11,651 nt of DNA from an uncultured Mycoplasmatota bacterium (GTDB lineage Bacteria; Bacillota_I; Bacilli_A; RF39; UBA660): assembly GCA_900543675.1 (NCBI GenBank), contig UQRY01000035.1, forward strand, positions 1-11,651, read 5' to 3'. Each line of letters begins with the position of its first letter. Within the stretch, counting starts at the first letter, position 1. A model generated the notes under the pieces. That model was not told where the DNA came from. It worked only from the letters and a program-made list of their open reading frames with translations, and did no database searches. The position numbers and the translations under genes were made by a program. Positions 1 to 8,376 of this stretch are shown here, in pieces.

Positions 1-49
1 TTCTATTTTTTATTTTATTCTTCTATACCAAGCAAATTCCTAGTATATA

Positions 50-79
50 AAAAAGTGTTCAAATCAATGAACACTTTTT
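50..79 (-). terminator. Intrinsic terminator of the pot-agu operon
   Basis: A perfect 12-bp inverted repeat (50-61 with 68-79) with a 6-base loop starts immediately after the arcC stop codon. On the minus strand the stem runs into a short T tract (54-49). The arms are A-rich and T-rich on either side, so it could also stop transcription arriving on the plus strand. It marks the 3' end of the eight-gene unit. Positions 1-49 beyond it are AT-rich and show no supportable gene. Confidence 0.9.
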
Positions 80-1000
80 CTAATTCTTAATAATCGTTGC
101 CCGAATTCCTTGGATAGCGTTAGATAAATTCGTAAGTGACGTGATAATTGCCCGATGATTCGTCTTTTCGACAAAGTCAACCGCCGCTTGAACTTTCGGA
201 AGCATACTTCCTTTTGCAAAATGTCCAGCAGCAATATAAGACTTCGCTTCTTCGACAGAAATTTCTCCTAATTTTCTAGCATTTTCTGTACCATAGAAAA
301 GTTCAGCTTGTTCAACATTAGTCAAAATAACCAACATATCTGCATTTAAATTGACTGCCATCAACGAGCTAGCCGCATCTTTATCAACAACAGCGTTAGC
401 GCCCTTTGCCTCATTCTGTTTAAAGATCGGAATACCGCCACCACCGGCAGCAATCACGATACTTCCCTTTTCAACTAACGTTCTAATCGTATCAATTTCG
501 ACAATTTCTAACGGTTTAGGAGAAGCAACTACTTTACGATAACCACGTCCAGCATCTTCAACGTAGATTTCTCCCGTTGCTTCCATCATTTTTTCCGCTA
601 AGCGTTTACTGTAGAATGGCCCAACTGGTTTAGTGGGATTCTTAAATGATGGATCATAACGGTCGACTACGACTTGAGTAACCAACGTGACAATGCTCTT
701 TTCGATTCCTTCATCCTCTAACACATCACGCAATCCTTTTTGAATATGATAGCCAATATAACCTTGCGACATCGCTGTACACTCGGGAAATGGCATATAG
801 GGGATATCTTCATTCTGATAAGAATCCTCAAAAGCTAAATTGATAACCCCTACCTGTGGTCCATTTCCATGACTGATAATAATTTCATGTCCATCCTTAA
901 TCAGAGGGACAATGTTTTTTACTGCCTTTTTAATTAAGCTTTGTTGTTCCTTAGGATTATTCCCTAAGGCATTACCACCCAAAGCGATGACAATTCTCAT
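80..1000 (-). CDS. arcC: Carbamate kinase of the agmatine deiminase pathway
   Basis: This 306-residue protein has the normal length for carbamate kinase. It transfers phosphate from carbamoyl phosphate to ADP, giving ATP, CO2 and ammonia; this is the energy-yielding last step of agmatine catabolism in the cytoplasm. Visible family motifs are GGNAL (residues 8-12), HGNGPQVG (44-51), the NPTKPVGPFY stretch (121-130), the glycine-rich GGGGIP (186-191), VDKDAA (205-210) and GSMLPKV near the C terminus (264-270). The start ATG overlaps the aguA stop by 4 bases (ATGA), and no strong ribosome binding site precedes it, so translation is probably coupled to aguA. Position at the end of the agu gene set argues for the agmatine role (called aguC in enterococci) rather than arginine deiminase; no arcA or arcB lies in the window. 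The enzyme family is very secure. Confidence 0.97.
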   Translation of the reverse strand: MRIVIALGGNALGNNPKEQQSLIKKAVKNIVPLIKDGHEIIISHGNGPQVGVINLAFEDSYQNEDIPYMPFPECTAMSQGYIGYHIQKGLRDVLEDEGIEKSIVTLVTQVVVDRYDPSFKNPTKPVGPFYSKRLAEKMMEATGEIYVEDAGRGYRKVVASPKPLEIVEIDTIRTLVEKGSIVIAAGGGGIPIFKQNEAKGANAVVDKDAASSLMAVNLNADMLVILTNVEQAELFYGTENARKLGEISVEEAKSYIAAGHFAKGSMLPKVQAAVDFVEKTNHRAIITSLTNLSNAIQGIRATIIKN

Positions 1001-2097
1001 TTTCTAGTTTCTGGAACTTGTTGAGTAATACAGTGAATATTACCGCCACCTAGTAAAATTTCTCTAGCATAAATTGGCTCGATTACACGATCAGGATATA
1101 ATTCCTGTAATTGTTTAATGGCTAATTCATCATGAGGATCTCCAAATACTGGAACAGCAACGAAACCATTACCTGTATAATAATTGACATAAGATGCCGC
1201 TAGTCGATCTCCTTCTTCACGAGGAAGCGTTCCATCTACTGCGTCTACCCCTTCACTTTCCTCCTTCGTAATTAAAACAGGAGTTGGTGTTAAGATTTTA
1301 TGAATTTCTAATTTTCTTCCCTTAGCATCTACTTCATTCGACAAATATTCATAAGCTTCATGACTACGCTTATATTGAGGATCATTTTCATCATCGGTCC
1401 AAGCAAGAGCAACAACACCTGGACGAACGAAGTTACACATATTATCGACATGACCATTTGTTTCGTCGTTATAAATACCTTCTTTAATCCATAATACCTT
1501 TTCAACATTCAAATATTCACACAATACTTTTTCGATTTCCTCTTTAGTTAGTTGTGGATTTCTTCCAGCCGATAATAGACACTCTTCGGTTACCATTAAA
1601 GTACCTTCTCCATCGACATGAATAGAACCACCTTCTAAAACAAAATCATCTAAACGATAACGATTAGCTCCTTCTAATTCACACATTTTAGAAGCGATAC
1701 GATCATCCTTATCCCAAGGGAAATATAATCCATCTACAAGACCTCCCCAAGCATTAAATGACCAATCGACACCACGAAGTTCTCCTTGATCATTCACAAC
1801 AAACGTCGCTCCACAATCACGAACCCAAGAATCATCGTTACTCATTTCTACTACACGAACATAATCGTTCAACATATGTCTAGCATTTTGATATTGACTA
1901 TCACTGACAATCACCGTTACCGGTTCGTATTTACCAATCGTATTTGCTACTTGAGTAAATACTTTTTGGGCAGGTTTTGCCCCATTTCGCCAATTATCTG
2001 GACGTTCAGGCCATATAATATATGTACCACGATGTGGCTCGAATTCACCTGGCATTCTAAATCCATCTTGTTTTGGCGTACTATTTAACTTCTTCAC
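997..2097 (-). CDS. aguA: Agmatine deiminase
   Basis: This 366-residue protein has the usual size for the family. It hydrolyses agmatine to N-carbamoylputrescine and ammonia. It belongs to the guanidino-group-modifying (PPAD-type) enzymes. Catalytic elements visible are WVRD (91-94), the LEGGS segment (154-158), NGHVDN with His216 and Asp218 (214-219), and the C-terminal GGGNIHCITQQ with nucleophile Cys356. The N-terminal STPKQDGFRMPGEFEPH is typical of bacterial AguA, so the start at GTG (2097) is preferred over the internal ATG, which would cut this conserved segment. An AAGGAGG ribosome binding site at 2107-2113 lies 9 bases before the GTG and inside the end of aguD. The gene overlaps aguD by 17 bases and arcC by 4. 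Identity as agmatine rather than arginine deiminase is well supported by these motifs and by the neighbouring putrescine carbamoyltransferase. Confidence 0.97.
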   Translation of the reverse strand: MKKLNSTPKQDGFRMPGEFEPHRGTYIIWPERPDNWRNGAKPAQKVFTQVANTIGKYEPVTVIVSDSQYQNARHMLNDYVRVVEMSNDDSWVRDCGATFVVNDQGELRGVDWSFNAWGGLVDGLYFPWDKDDRIASKMCELEGANRYRLDDFVLEGGSIHVDGEGTLMVTEECLLSAGRNPQLTKEEIEKVLCEYLNVEKVLWIKEGIYNDETNGHVDNMCNFVRPGVVALAWTDDENDPQYKRSHEAYEYLSNEVDAKGRKLEIHKILTPTPVLITKEESEGVDAVDGTLPREEGDRLAASYVNYYTGNGFVAVPVFGDPHDELAIKQLQELYPDRVIEPIYAREILLGGGNIHCITQQVPETRK

Positions 2098-3496
2098 GTT
2101 TCTTATCCTCCTTTACAAAACAAACAAGAATTTCTTCAATAATAAATGATACCACAACCCCGATAATTAATGGCATATTCGCCATAATAGATTCCATTGA
2201 GAAATCAACAAATAAAGTAAAGACAACGCCTAAAATCAATAATACTAATGGTACCCAAGTCATTAAATTAAGAACAAAATTATTTCCTGGAACTTTATAA
2301 GCTCTTTTGGTTTTATCGGTTTTTCTAAGCTTTAAGAACGCTGGGAATAATGGGATATAACTGATTAATAAAGTAACTAAACTGAAACTAAAGAACGTCC
2401 AGAATAAGTTAGAAGCCGATTCACTAACTTCACCCAAAACAATACCAGCAATTACGATAACAGAAGCAACAATACCATTAATGATTGAAGCCATGTAAGG
2501 AACGCCTGCTTTATTTGTTTTAGAAAATACTTTTGGAAGTCCACCGTCATCAGCAGAGTATTTAGCTACTGAATTAACACCAAATGACCAAGAAACAATG
2601 TTGGCAATCATTGTATAGATAAACATAAGTCCAACTACGATAACAATTCCACGAACTAAGTCAGCATTAACCCCAAGATCAGTAAGTAAAATCATAAAAC
2701 TTTCTGTAATACCAGAAGCTTCAGCTTCTTCCAAACTCATCGCAATATTGATACCTGTAGCTGGCAAAATATAGAATAATGCCATTAAAGCTCCACCGAT
2801 AATCAAGGCTTTAGGAATTTCTTTTTTCGGATTTTCCATATCATCGGCAAAAGTTGCCACAACTTCAAATCCTAAGAAATTAAAGATAATCACTGAGATG
2901 AAAGATAATCCTGCTAAATCAAGAGATGGTAATAAATCTGCTACACTGTGAATTGGATTAGCACTTTTTCCTGTTTTTAAGAATACATAAATACCAAGTA
3001 ATCCTAAAGATACCATAAATAGAATCTTACAGAATGTTCCGATATTTACAATCCATTTACTTTCACCAATTCTTTGTGTACCAAGTAATGATACAATCCA
3101 AGTATAACCTAGTTGTAAGATGAGTAACCAGACAATCGATAATTCAATATCGAAAATACCAGCTACAACATCAGTAACCGCTACCGCTAAGGATGCAATC
3201 CATAGTGGAAAGTTAATCCAATAATTCCAAGCCACTCTCGCTGCCCATTTTTTACCAAATGCTTTTTTTACCCAGTCATACATTCCACCTTCACTTTGAA
3301 AAGTACTACCAAGTTCAGCTGAAATTAAACCATAAGGTAAACAAAAAGCAATAATTAAGAATAACCACCAAAAATATTGGCTATTTCCTATCGCTGCAGT
3401 TGGCGCAACACTCTCAGCTACTAGTGTAATACAAACTGTAGCTAAAATGGCGTCAAACAATCTAAACTTTTTCTTCGTTTTTTTCTCGTTTTCCAT
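2081..3496 (-). CDS. aguD: Agmatine/putrescine antiporter (APC superfamily)
   Basis: This 471-residue protein has about twelve hydrophobic segments and a charged N terminus (MENEKKTKKK), as in the amino acid-polyamine-organocation superfamily. The segment IIFNFLGFEVVATFADDMENPKKEIPKA-like region around residues 205-230 is a typical APC signature near TM6. Its place between putrescine carbamoyltransferase and agmatine deiminase matches the enterococcal and streptococcal agmatine operons, where AguD exchanges external agmatine for internal putrescine. Substrate assignment therefore rests mainly on context. The start ATG at 3496 is preceded by GAGGAG (3503-3508), which overlaps the end of ptcA; only 3 bases separate the two genes. 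Another cationic amino acid or polyamine exchanger is the main alternative. Confidence 0.9.
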   Translation of the reverse strand: MENEKKTKKKFRLFDAILATVCITLVAESVAPTAAIGNSQYFWWLFLIIAFCLPYGLISAELGSTFQSEGGMYDWVKKAFGKKWAARVAWNYWINFPLWIASLAVAVTDVVAGIFDIELSIVWLLILQLGYTWIVSLLGTQRIGESKWIVNIGTFCKILFMVSLGLLGIYVFLKTGKSANPIHSVADLLPSLDLAGLSFISVIIFNFLGFEVVATFADDMENPKKEIPKALIIGGALMALFYILPATGINIAMSLEEAEASGITESFMILLTDLGVNADLVRGIVIVVGLMFIYTMIANIVSWSFGVNSVAKYSADDGGLPKVFSKTNKAGVPYMASIINGIVASVIVIAGIVLGEVSESASNLFWTFFSFSLVTLLISYIPLFPAFLKLRKTDKTKRAYKVPGNNFVLNLMTWVPLVLLILGVVFTLFVDFSMESIMANMPLIIGVVVSFIIEEILVCFVKEDKKREEVK

Positions 3497-3499
3497 TTT

Positions 3500-4480
3500 T
3501 TACTCCTCACTTTTTTTAATAATACTCAAGGTTTCATCCATTTTCCCCATAAAATATACTAATAGTGCACGCATTGCTGTCAAACGATTTTCTGCTTCAT
3601 CAAAGACGATAGAATATTCGGAATCAATTACTTCATCTGTCACTTCCTCTCCTCTCGAAGCTGGTAGACAATGCATGAATTTTACATGAGGACTAGCTTT
3701 CTTAATCATATCCATATCGACTTGATATTTTGGATAAAAGATTGCCATTCTTTCTTCTTTAGATAGTTCTTTTTCATACAAGCCATACCAGACATCTGTA
3801 TATATGAAGTCAGCATCTTTCAATGCTTCCTCTTCATCATCGGTAATTAAGAAGGTACCACCTGATTTTCTGCAGTTCTCTTCCGCAATTTTAATATGTT
3901 CATCTCTAAGTTGGAATCCTTTAGGTCCAAAATGAACAAAGTGTCCTCCTAAATGAGTAACGATCATCATCAAAGAAGCACATACTTGAGTCGCATCTCC
4001 GACAAAAACAATTTTTAAGTCTTCAAATCTTTTCCCTTCAGGCATATGTTCCATAATGGTCGTAATATCTCCCATCTCTTGAGTTGGATGGTTATAATCA
4101 CTCATCCCATTAATCACAGGAATATCAGAATACTTAGCTAATTGATCAACACTTTCATGTTTTTGAACACGTGCCATCAAAATATCAACTAATCTAGACA
4201 ACACTTTAGCAGTATCCCCTAAACTTTCATGAGCGCCTAGTTGAATTTGTCCAGGTGCTAAGTATTGAGCATGTCCACCCAACTGAGTCATCGCTGTTTC
4301 AAAAGAAACTCTCGTTCTCGTTGAGGATTGCTCGAAGATCATCCCTAATGTTTTGTGATACAAGACATTAAGCGGATGTCCTGCCTTAATGTACTTCTTG
4401 ATTTCAATTCCTAAATTCAAGATATCAAGAAGTTCTTCTTTTGTAAAATCTTGGGTGTCGATAAAATCTTTTACTCTCAT
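3500..4480 (-). CDS. ptcA: Putrescine carbamoyltransferase
   Basis: This enzyme (also called AguB) phosphorolyses N-carbamoylputrescine to putrescine and carbamoyl phosphate. It belongs to the aspartate/ornithine transcarbamylase fold. Counting from the ATG at 4480 (326 residues), it shows the carbamoyl phosphate loop SSTRTR (52-57), HPTQE (131-135), HCLPA (270-274) and the YLAPGQIQLG segment (73-82) that I associate with putrescine rather than ornithine enzymes. The classical ornithine motif is not seen. A longer frame opens at 4492 (adding MEEK), but GGAGG at 4486-4490 is placed for the ATG at 4480 and would lie downstream of the 4492 start; the enterococcal protein also begins at this point. 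The C-terminal tail after about residue 310 looks somewhat shorter than in enterococcal enzymes. The gene starts 32 bases after the potD stop, the widest gap in the operon. Confidence 0.95.
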   Translation of the reverse strand: MRVKDFIDTQDFTKEELLDILNLGIEIKKYIKAGHPLNVLYHKTLGMIFEQSSTRTRVSFETAMTQLGGHAQYLAPGQIQLGAHESLGDTAKVLSRLVDILMARVQKHESVDQLAKYSDIPVINGMSDYNHPTQEMGDITTIMEHMPEGKRFEDLKIVFVGDATQVCASLMMIVTHLGGHFVHFGPKGFQLRDEHIKIAEENCRKSGGTFLITDDEEEALKDADFIYTDVWYGLYEKELSKEERMAIFYPKYQVDMDMIKKASPHVKFMHCLPASRGEEVTDEVIDSEYSIVFDEAENRLTAMRALLVYFMGKMDETLSIIKKSEE

Positions 4481-4485
4481 TTTTT

Positions 4486-4490
4486 CCTCC
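4486..4490 (-). promoter_or_regulatory. Ribosome binding site that sets the ptcA start
   Basis: GGAGG on the minus strand lies 5 bases before the ATG at 4480. It falls inside the extra codons of the longer frame starting at 4492, which itself has only a weak AAGAA upstream. This supports the shorter protein. Confidence 0.75.
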
Positions 4491-4512
4491 ATTTCTTTTT
4501 CTCATACAACTT

Positions 4513-5544
4513 CTATTTGATCTCTGCCCACAGCTTGTCGTAATGGACAATGTCTTCGCCGATATTCTCGACAAAGGTACCTCTATGAAAAACAGCATCA
4601 TTAATATTCGCTGCATGATTCTTTAAATAGGATTCCGGTAAAGAAGCTTCCGCTTTTTTATTTACATTCTTATACGGATAATCCTCAATAATTTTTACCA
4701 TGACATCGTCACGTAAAATATAATCGATAAATCGATAAGCATTCTCTACATGCTTAGCATTCTTAGGAATCGCAAAATTATCGATACTAATCGCAAATCC
4801 TTCTTCAGGAATAATAACCTCAATATTCGGATTTTCTTGAACAGCTAAAGCCGCTTCTGCATTCCAGATTACCCCAAGAGCCGTCTCTTTAGAAATTAAA
4901 AATGTCTTAGGGCTGTCACTATCATACGCTTTAATATTTGGTTTTAATTCTAACAACCAATCTTTCGCTTCCTCTAACTTAACTGGATCGGTCTCATTCA
5001 TATCATACCCTAAAGCTAGAAGAGCCATCCCAATCACGATTCTTTGATCATCCAATATCACAATATTATTGCGATAATTTTTAGAAAGTAAATCTTGATA
5101 AGTGGTAATTTCATCGCTGATCAAATCACGATTTACCGCAACTACTACTGATGCGGCGATAAAAGGAACACTATAATCATTATTTTTATCATAAGATAAG
5201 CCTAAATAATTTGGATTAATATTTCCTAAATTCGTTAACTGTGATAAATCCATTTTTTGAATTAAATCTCGTTTAATCATCAACTCGATCATATAATCAC
5301 TAGGAAAAATCAAGTCATAAGTTCCCTCTTTAGCGGATTGAACTTTAGCTAAACACTCTTCGTTTGAAGAATAAGTCCCATAATTTACAATGATTCCTGT
5401 TTCATCTTCAAAATCACGAATCACCGAATCTGGAATATAAGAAGACCAGTTTAGAACATTGAGTACATTACTACTTTCCTTTAAAGCACAACCATTCATC
5501 AAAATAACGGCTACTATTAATATAACTATTATTTTCTTATTCAT
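4513..5544 (-). CDS. potD: Polyamine-type ABC transporter substrate-binding lipoprotein
   Basis: This PotD/PotF-family protein is the extracellular ligand receptor of the importer encoded by potABC just upstream. From the ATG at 5544 (343 residues) it has a short lipoprotein signal: MNKK, a hydrophobic stretch, and LMNGC with Cys19 as the lipidation site (the -3 Met is not ideal). The mature part opens with VLNVLNWSSYIPD (28-39), which is typical of PotD. Conserved pocket features include W33, Y36, S82, Y84, D166, W227 and D255. Two classical ligand contacts are changed: the DDAREV-type motif reads DDQRIV, with Ile169 where E. coli PotD has Glu171, and Ser253 stands where E. coli has Trp255. 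The usual aromatic-Gly segment after YSVPF is AAS (130-132). A GTG-initiated longer frame begins at 5562, but the AAGGA at 5553-5557 suits the ATG at 5544. The gene overlaps potC by 8 bases. The family is secure; the ligand is uncertain. Confidence 0.92.
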   Translation of the reverse strand: MNKKIIVILIVAVILMNGCALKESSNVLNVLNWSSYIPDSVIRDFEDETGIIVNYGTYSSNEECLAKVQSAKEGTYDLIFPSDYMIELMIKRDLIQKMDLSQLTNLGNINPNYLGLSYDKNNDYSVPFIAASVVVAVNRDLISDEITTYQDLLSKNYRNNIVILDDQRIVIGMALLALGYDMNETDPVKLEEAKDWLLELKPNIKAYDSDSPKTFLISKETALGVIWNAEAALAVQENPNIEVIIPEEGFAISIDNFAIPKNAKHVENAYRFIDYILRDDVMVKIIEDYPYKNVNKKAEASLPESYLKNHAANINDAVFHRGTFVENIGEDIVHYDKLWAEIK

Positions 5545-6331
5545 ACACACTTTCCTTTCCACCCCGTTTTATTCTTATCACAGTAGATAAGGTCAAAATA
5601 GTAATGACCACTAATAAAATTAAGCTAGATAATGCATTAACATCAGGAGTAATTCCCGTTTTAATCATCGAATAAATCTTAAGTGGTAAAGTATTACTTC
5701 CCGGTCCAGCTGTAAAATAACTAATGACAACATCATCTAACGATAACGTAAACGCAAGTAGTGCGCCTGAAATAACACCAGGCATTACAGCAGGAAGCGT
5801 GATATGAAAGAACGTTTTTATCGGAGATGCCCCTAAATCAGAGGCAGCTTCTTCCAAATGAGGATCTAGACTATTCAAAACACTTCTCACACTCACTACC
5901 ACAAACGGTAATGAAAACGCAATATGCGATAAAATCAAAGTATGTAATCCTAATTCGATATGAAAAAAAGTATAAATGGATAATAACGCAATTCCCAAAA
6001 CAATTTCCGGAATAACGATCGGAATATATAAAAGTTCATTTAAAACGCCACGTCCAAAAAACCGATATTTTTTTAAAGCGATAGCAGAAACTGTCCCTAC
6101 AACGGTAGAAACTAAAGTGGAAATAACTGCAACAAAAAGCGTATTTCCTAGGGCTTCTAATAAACTTCGATTTTCTAATAATACCCGATACCACTTCAAG
6201 GTAAAGCCTTCAAATAATATATTAAGCTTAGAAGTATTAAACGAATAAAGGACTAAAACTAAGATAGGTAAATAAAGGAAAAAAAGTACTAACCCAATAA
6301 ATAGGTTTTTTAAAAATCTCTTTTTTTTCAT
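5537..6331 (-). CDS. potC: Polyamine ABC transporter permease PotC
   Basis: This 264-residue inner-membrane subunit has a lysine-rich N terminus, about six transmembrane segments and the cytoplasmic EAA loop that docks on the ATPase. The loop is EEAASDLGASPIKTFFHITL (about residues 159-178), followed by PAVMPGVISGA. Length and order match PotC of the potABCD set, where it pairs with PotB to form the translocation pore. The start ATG shares one base with the potB stop (TAATG) and is preceded by a GGGGGGA ribosome binding site inside potB. The 3' end overlaps the potD start by 8 bases (ATGAATAA). Confidence 0.95.
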   Translation of the reverse strand: MKKKRFLKNLFIGLVLFFLYLPILVLVLYSFNTSKLNILFEGFTLKWYRVLLENRSLLEALGNTLFVAVISTLVSTVVGTVSAIALKKYRFFGRGVLNELLYIPIVIPEIVLGIALLSIYTFFHIELGLHTLILSHIAFSLPFVVVSVRSVLNSLDPHLEEAASDLGASPIKTFFHITLPAVMPGVISGALLAFTLSLDDVVISYFTAGPGSNTLPLKIYSMIKTGITPDVNALSSLILLVVITILTLSTVIRIKRGGKESVYE

Positions 6332-7188
6332 TAGAATCCCCCCAAATCGTCCATTTTTCCGCCTGCTTTCTTATACAGTTTAACGAGAAAGAAAGTAATG
6401 ATAATCAAAACAATAGAAACACTAGCCCCAAATGGCCAATTTCTAGCAACCAAGAATTGATTTTTAATCAGATTACCAAGTAACATCAACTTACCTCCAC
6501 CTAATAAATCAGAGATAAAGAAATAACCAATTGCGGGAATAAATACCATCAAAGAGCCATTAAACAAACCTGGTAACGTCTCAGGAATAATCACATGAAT
6601 AAAACTCTGCCACTTACTTGCCCCTAAATCAGAAGCTGCTTCAAGCATCGAGCGATCTAACTTATCTACCGCACTATAAACCGGTAAAATCATAAATGGT
6701 AACAACGTATAAACCATTCCTATGATAATCCCTAAATTATTATACATTAGCGCAAGAGGTTCATCGATTAGATGTAGGTGTGAAAGAACTGTATTGATCA
6801 ATCCTTCTTTACGAAGTAAAACAATCCATCCATAAGTTCTAATTAACGAATTCGTTAAAAAAGGAATAATCACCAACATTAAGAAAATACTCTTATAGCG
6901 AGATTTCTTTTCCGAAACAAACAAACTAAAAGGATAAGCAATACAGATACAAATTACTGTTGTAACAAAAGCGATTAAAAAAGATTGTAAAAATACTTTA
7001 ATATAGACAATATCCAAAATCTGTAAATAATTCTTTAGCGTAAATACTTGAATAATTCCCCCATAATAATCATTTTGAAAAAAACTAATGATAAAAATAT
7101 AAAGTAATGGTAAAACAATCAAGAATAAACAATAGAAAATAATAGGAAATAAGATTAACCATTTTATCTTAGAATCATACTTTTTCAT
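6331..7188 (-). CDS. potB: Polyamine ABC transporter permease PotB
   Basis: This 285-residue permease has about six transmembrane segments. The EAA loop reads EAASDLGASKWQSFIHVIIP (about residues 182-201), followed by ETLPGLFNGS. It is the partner of PotC. A longer frame begins at a GTG at 7197, but AAGGTGA (7194-7200) is a good ribosome binding site 5 bases before the ATG at 7188 and contains that GTG, so the ATG start is chosen. The gene overlaps the end of potA by 14 bases, which suggests translational coupling. The glycine-rich tail DDLGGF overlaps the potC initiation region. Confidence 0.95.
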   Translation of the reverse strand: MKKYDSKIKWLILFPIIFYCLFLIVLPLLYIFIISFFQNDYYGGIIQVFTLKNYLQILDIVYIKVFLQSFLIAFVTTVICICIAYPFSLFVSEKKSRYKSIFLMLVIIPFLTNSLIRTYGWIVLLRKEGLINTVLSHLHLIDEPLALMYNNLGIIIGMVYTLLPFMILPVYSAVDKLDRSMLEAASDLGASKWQSFIHVIIPETLPGLFNGSLMVFIPAIGYFFISDLLGGGKLMLLGNLIKNQFLVARNWPFGASVSIVLIIITFFLVKLYKKAGGKMDDLGGF

Positions 7189-8257
7189 GAGAATCACCTT
7201 TTAATACAATTAAATCTTCAGTCTGATAATTCAAATAAACAGTTTCTCTATTTTTAAAATCCTCGCTTCCTTTCCTAAGTTCTACCTTAATTTCTTTACG
7301 ATTAGATAATGTACCAATCACTTGAGTAGCCGCACCATCAAAAATATGATTTTTAATTTTTAATGGTAAGTTTTTATCATTTTTCTCTTCTTCTAAAGTA
7401 AAGTTTTCTGGACGAATAATTATCGATACATTATCCCCTACTTTATATCCCCGTGAAGGTAAAGTAAAAATAATATCTTCTGTAACTCTCACAATAGCAT
7501 GTTCATCCAAAATTGATTCTACTACGCCATCAAAGATATTGGATTCACCAATAAAATCAGCCACAAATCTCGTTTTAGGATGAGAATAAATATGATGTGG
7601 AGTGTCAATTTGTTGAATTTTTCCTTCATTTAAAATTACGATACGATCACTCATCGTCAAAGCCTCATCTTGACTATGCGTAACATAAATAAAAGTAATC
7701 CCCATCTTTTTTTGTAAGTTTTTAAGTTCCAACTGCATCTGCTTACGTAATTTCTGATCTAATGCCGATAATGGTTCATCTAGTAATAGTACTTTAGGTC
7801 TGTTGATTAACGCTCTAGCAATCGCTACTCGTTGTTGTTGTCCTCCTGACAATTCTCTTGGCTTTCGATTTCTAAATTCACCCATTTTAACTAAATCTAG
7901 CATTTCTTCTGTACGTTTTTTTATCTCCTCTTTACCAACATGTTTCATACGAAGTCCAAAATTAATATTTTTTTCTACTGACATAGTAGTAAACAACGCA
8001 TAATTTTGAAAAATCGTATTGACTTCTCGTTTAGTAGGATCTAAATACGTTACATCGACACCATCGATCATAATTTTTCCGGATTGAATAAAATCAAGAC
8101 CTGATATTGCCCGTAAAATTGTTGTCTTTCCGCAACCAGACGGTCCTAAAATCGTCAAAAACTCCCCTTCATAAACATCGATAGAAATATCATCGATAAC
8201 TTTTTTCTTACCATAACTTTGGCACATATTTTCTACTCGTACAATTACCTTTTCCAT
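7175..8257 (-). CDS. potA: Polyamine ABC transporter ATP-binding protein PotA
   Basis: This 360-residue ATPase powers the PotBC permease. All nucleotide-binding elements are intact: Walker A GPSGCGKTT (38-46), Q-loop Gln84, the signature LSGGQQQR (136-143), Walker B VLLLDEP with Glu161 (156-162), the D-loop SALD, and the H-loop His194. Residues from about 235 to 360 form the C-terminal TOBE-type domain seen in PotA, including the IIRPENF segment (280-286). It is the first gene of the operon. AGGGAG at 8264-8269 lies 6 bases before the ATG. Assignment to the polyamine branch rather than another spermidine/iron/sulfate-type ATPase rests on the contiguous potB, potC and potD. Confidence 0.95.
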   Translation of the reverse strand: MEKVIVRVENMCQSYGKKKVIDDISIDVYEGEFLTILGPSGCGKTTILRAISGLDFIQSGKIMIDGVDVTYLDPTKREVNTIFQNYALFTTMSVEKNINFGLRMKHVGKEEIKKRTEEMLDLVKMGEFRNRKPRELSGGQQQRVAIARALINRPKVLLLDEPLSALDQKLRKQMQLELKNLQKKMGITFIYVTHSQDEALTMSDRIVILNEGKIQQIDTPHHIYSHPKTRFVADFIGESNIFDGVVESILDEHAIVRVTEDIIFTLPSRGYKVGDNVSIIIRPENFTLEEEKNDKNLPLKIKNHIFDGAATQVIGTLSNRKEIKVELRKGSEDFKNRETVYLNYQTEDLIVLKGDSHEKV

Positions 8258-8283
8258 ATAAGACTCCCTATACTATATAAATA

Positions 8284-8335
8284 ATTATACAAAAAAAAAT
8301 GAAAAAGGTATAGATTTTTTTTGCTTATGGTTCAA
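8284..8335 (-). promoter_or_regulatory. Candidate sigma-A promoter of the pot-agu operon
   Basis: A perfect minus-strand TATAAT lies at 8289-8284, 26 bases before the potA start codon, which would leave a short leader holding the AGGGAG site. The -35 is poor: 17 bases upstream reads TATACC. A second, weaker pairing is TTGAAC (8335-8330), 17 bases, TATACC (8312-8307). The spacer is made of long A/T tracts, with AAAAAAAAT (8292-8300) and ATTTTTTTT (8314-8322) forming an inverted repeat that may bend the DNA. A weak -35 fits a promoter that needs an activator, but this is inference. Confidence 0.55.
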
Positions 8336-8376
8336 ACAAATTAAAAAACAAACCTTTTCTGCCTGTGTTGTTACTC

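Noticed and set aside
1..90. Plus-strand open frame from the left edge to TAA at 88-90
   Set aside because: It runs through the terminator hairpin and into the end of arcC, and its low-complexity translation (many Phe, Tyr, Ser) looks like AT-rich noise.
351..542. Open frames opposite real genes (also 1786-2088, 2073-2300, 3447-3689, 5827-6015, 5976-6248 and 7803-8003 on plus, and 4425-4616 on minus)
   Set aside because: Each lies within a clearly identified gene on another frame, has no convincing ribosome binding site, and its translation resembles no protein family.
3500..4480. Ornithine carbamoyltransferase (arcB/argF) as the identity of the transcarbamylase
   Set aside because: The YLAPGQIQLG segment, overall resemblance to the enterococcal putrescine enzyme and the adjoining agmatine deiminase all favour putrescine carbamoyltransferase.
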